A stretch of 5,270 bases of DNA from Nitrospirota bacterium (GTDB lineage: Bacteria; Nitrospirota; Thermodesulfovibrionia; Thermodesulfovibrionales; Dissulfurispiraceae), in contig DUZI01000313.1 in NCBI GenBank assembly GCA_013349595.1, forward strand, positions 1 through 5,270, given 5' to 3'. The position numbers and the translations under genes are program-made. This document shows positions 5,149 through 5,270 of this stretch, in pieces; position 1 is the first letter of the stretch; each line of letters starts with the position of its first letter. The notes below the pieces were generated by a model that did not search any database, was not told where the DNA came from, and was given only the letters and a program-made list of their open reading frames with translations.

Positions 5149-5270
5149 ATGATCGAGGCATTAGTCGTTCATAACATACCAGGACGCATAAGATTAAAAA
5201 TTGATTCAAAAAAAGGTAACAAATCATTTTTCGACAAGGTCATGGATTCTTTAGTCGGGATAAAAGAGAT
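5149..5270 (+). CDS. HMA_2-domain protein, N-terminal part (cut by window edge)
   Basis: Forty complete codons are visible before the right edge. Residues 7-18, VHNIPGRIRLKI, are a good match to the start of the HMA_2 domain, more canonical than in the 4355-4726 protein. The rest (FFDKVMDSLVGIKE) fits the first helix of that fold. No CxxC is seen. The ATG is the only one available after an in-frame stop at 5125-5127. It has no clear Shine-Dalgarno but lies 11 nt after the DUF5132-like stop, so translation is probably coupled. It may be another small HMA_2 protein or the N-terminus of a heavy-metal P-type ATPase; the window does not decide. Confidence 0.72.
   Translation, partial: MIEALVVHNIPGRIRLKIDSKKGNKSFFDKVMDSLVGIKE

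Overview
This is a low-GC window (protein-coding parts look roughly one-third GC) from what is most likely an anaerobic, possibly sulfate- or metal-reducing bacterium. The evidence is a full-length hybrid cluster protein with the C-x2-C-x8-C-x5-C N-terminus found in strict anaerobes, a neighbouring iron-sulfur protein of a type common in anaerobes, and a CRP/FNR-type operator of the HcpR/DNR kind. The species cannot be fixed from the sequence alone.

Layout. Positions 1-1193 (minus strand) hold two closely spaced cell-surface polysaccharide genes: a family 2 glycosyltransferase (333-1193), followed 11 nt later by the N-terminal part of a polysaccharide deacetylase (1-321, cut by the window edge). 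A 201-nt divergent intergenic region (1194-1394) carries the regulatory signals for hcp (1395-3023, plus strand). These are a perfect 16-bp palindrome, a -10 box at the class II activator distance, and a strong Shine-Dalgarno. After hcp comes a 271-nt spacer with a GC-rich hairpin block. A 239-residue 4Fe-4S protein follows (3295-4014).

The most unusual part is 4006-4231. It is about half GC in AT-rich surroundings and forms a nested, non-coding dyad structure: a 13-bp perfect outer inverted repeat, a 17-bp inner stem with a 3-nt bulge, and a 12-bp perfect hairpin capped by a GCAA tetraloop. The word GGAGCATTA also occurs twice in it. I read this as a mobile structured RNA, and its motif order resembles, from memory, HEARO/omega-RNA, the guide RNA of IscB transposons. 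No iscB gene is present, so it would be a solo copy. Its left arm contains the stop codon of the 4Fe-4S gene.

The right end (4355-5270) is a compact cassette of small proteins: an HMA_2-like protein without cysteines, a DUF5132-like protein with a Gly/Ala-rich hydrophobic segment and an acidic helical tail, and the start of a second HMA_2-like protein. Such cassettes often lie beside heavy-metal P-type ATPases, but no ATPase is visible here.

How the genes work together. Hcp detoxifies nitric oxide and possibly hydroxylamine using low-potential electrons. No Hcr-type NADH reductase is visible, so the neighbouring iron-sulfur protein is a reasonable electron carrier or partner for it (inference). 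The surface-polysaccharide genes and the HMA_2/DUF5132 cassette appear functionally separate.
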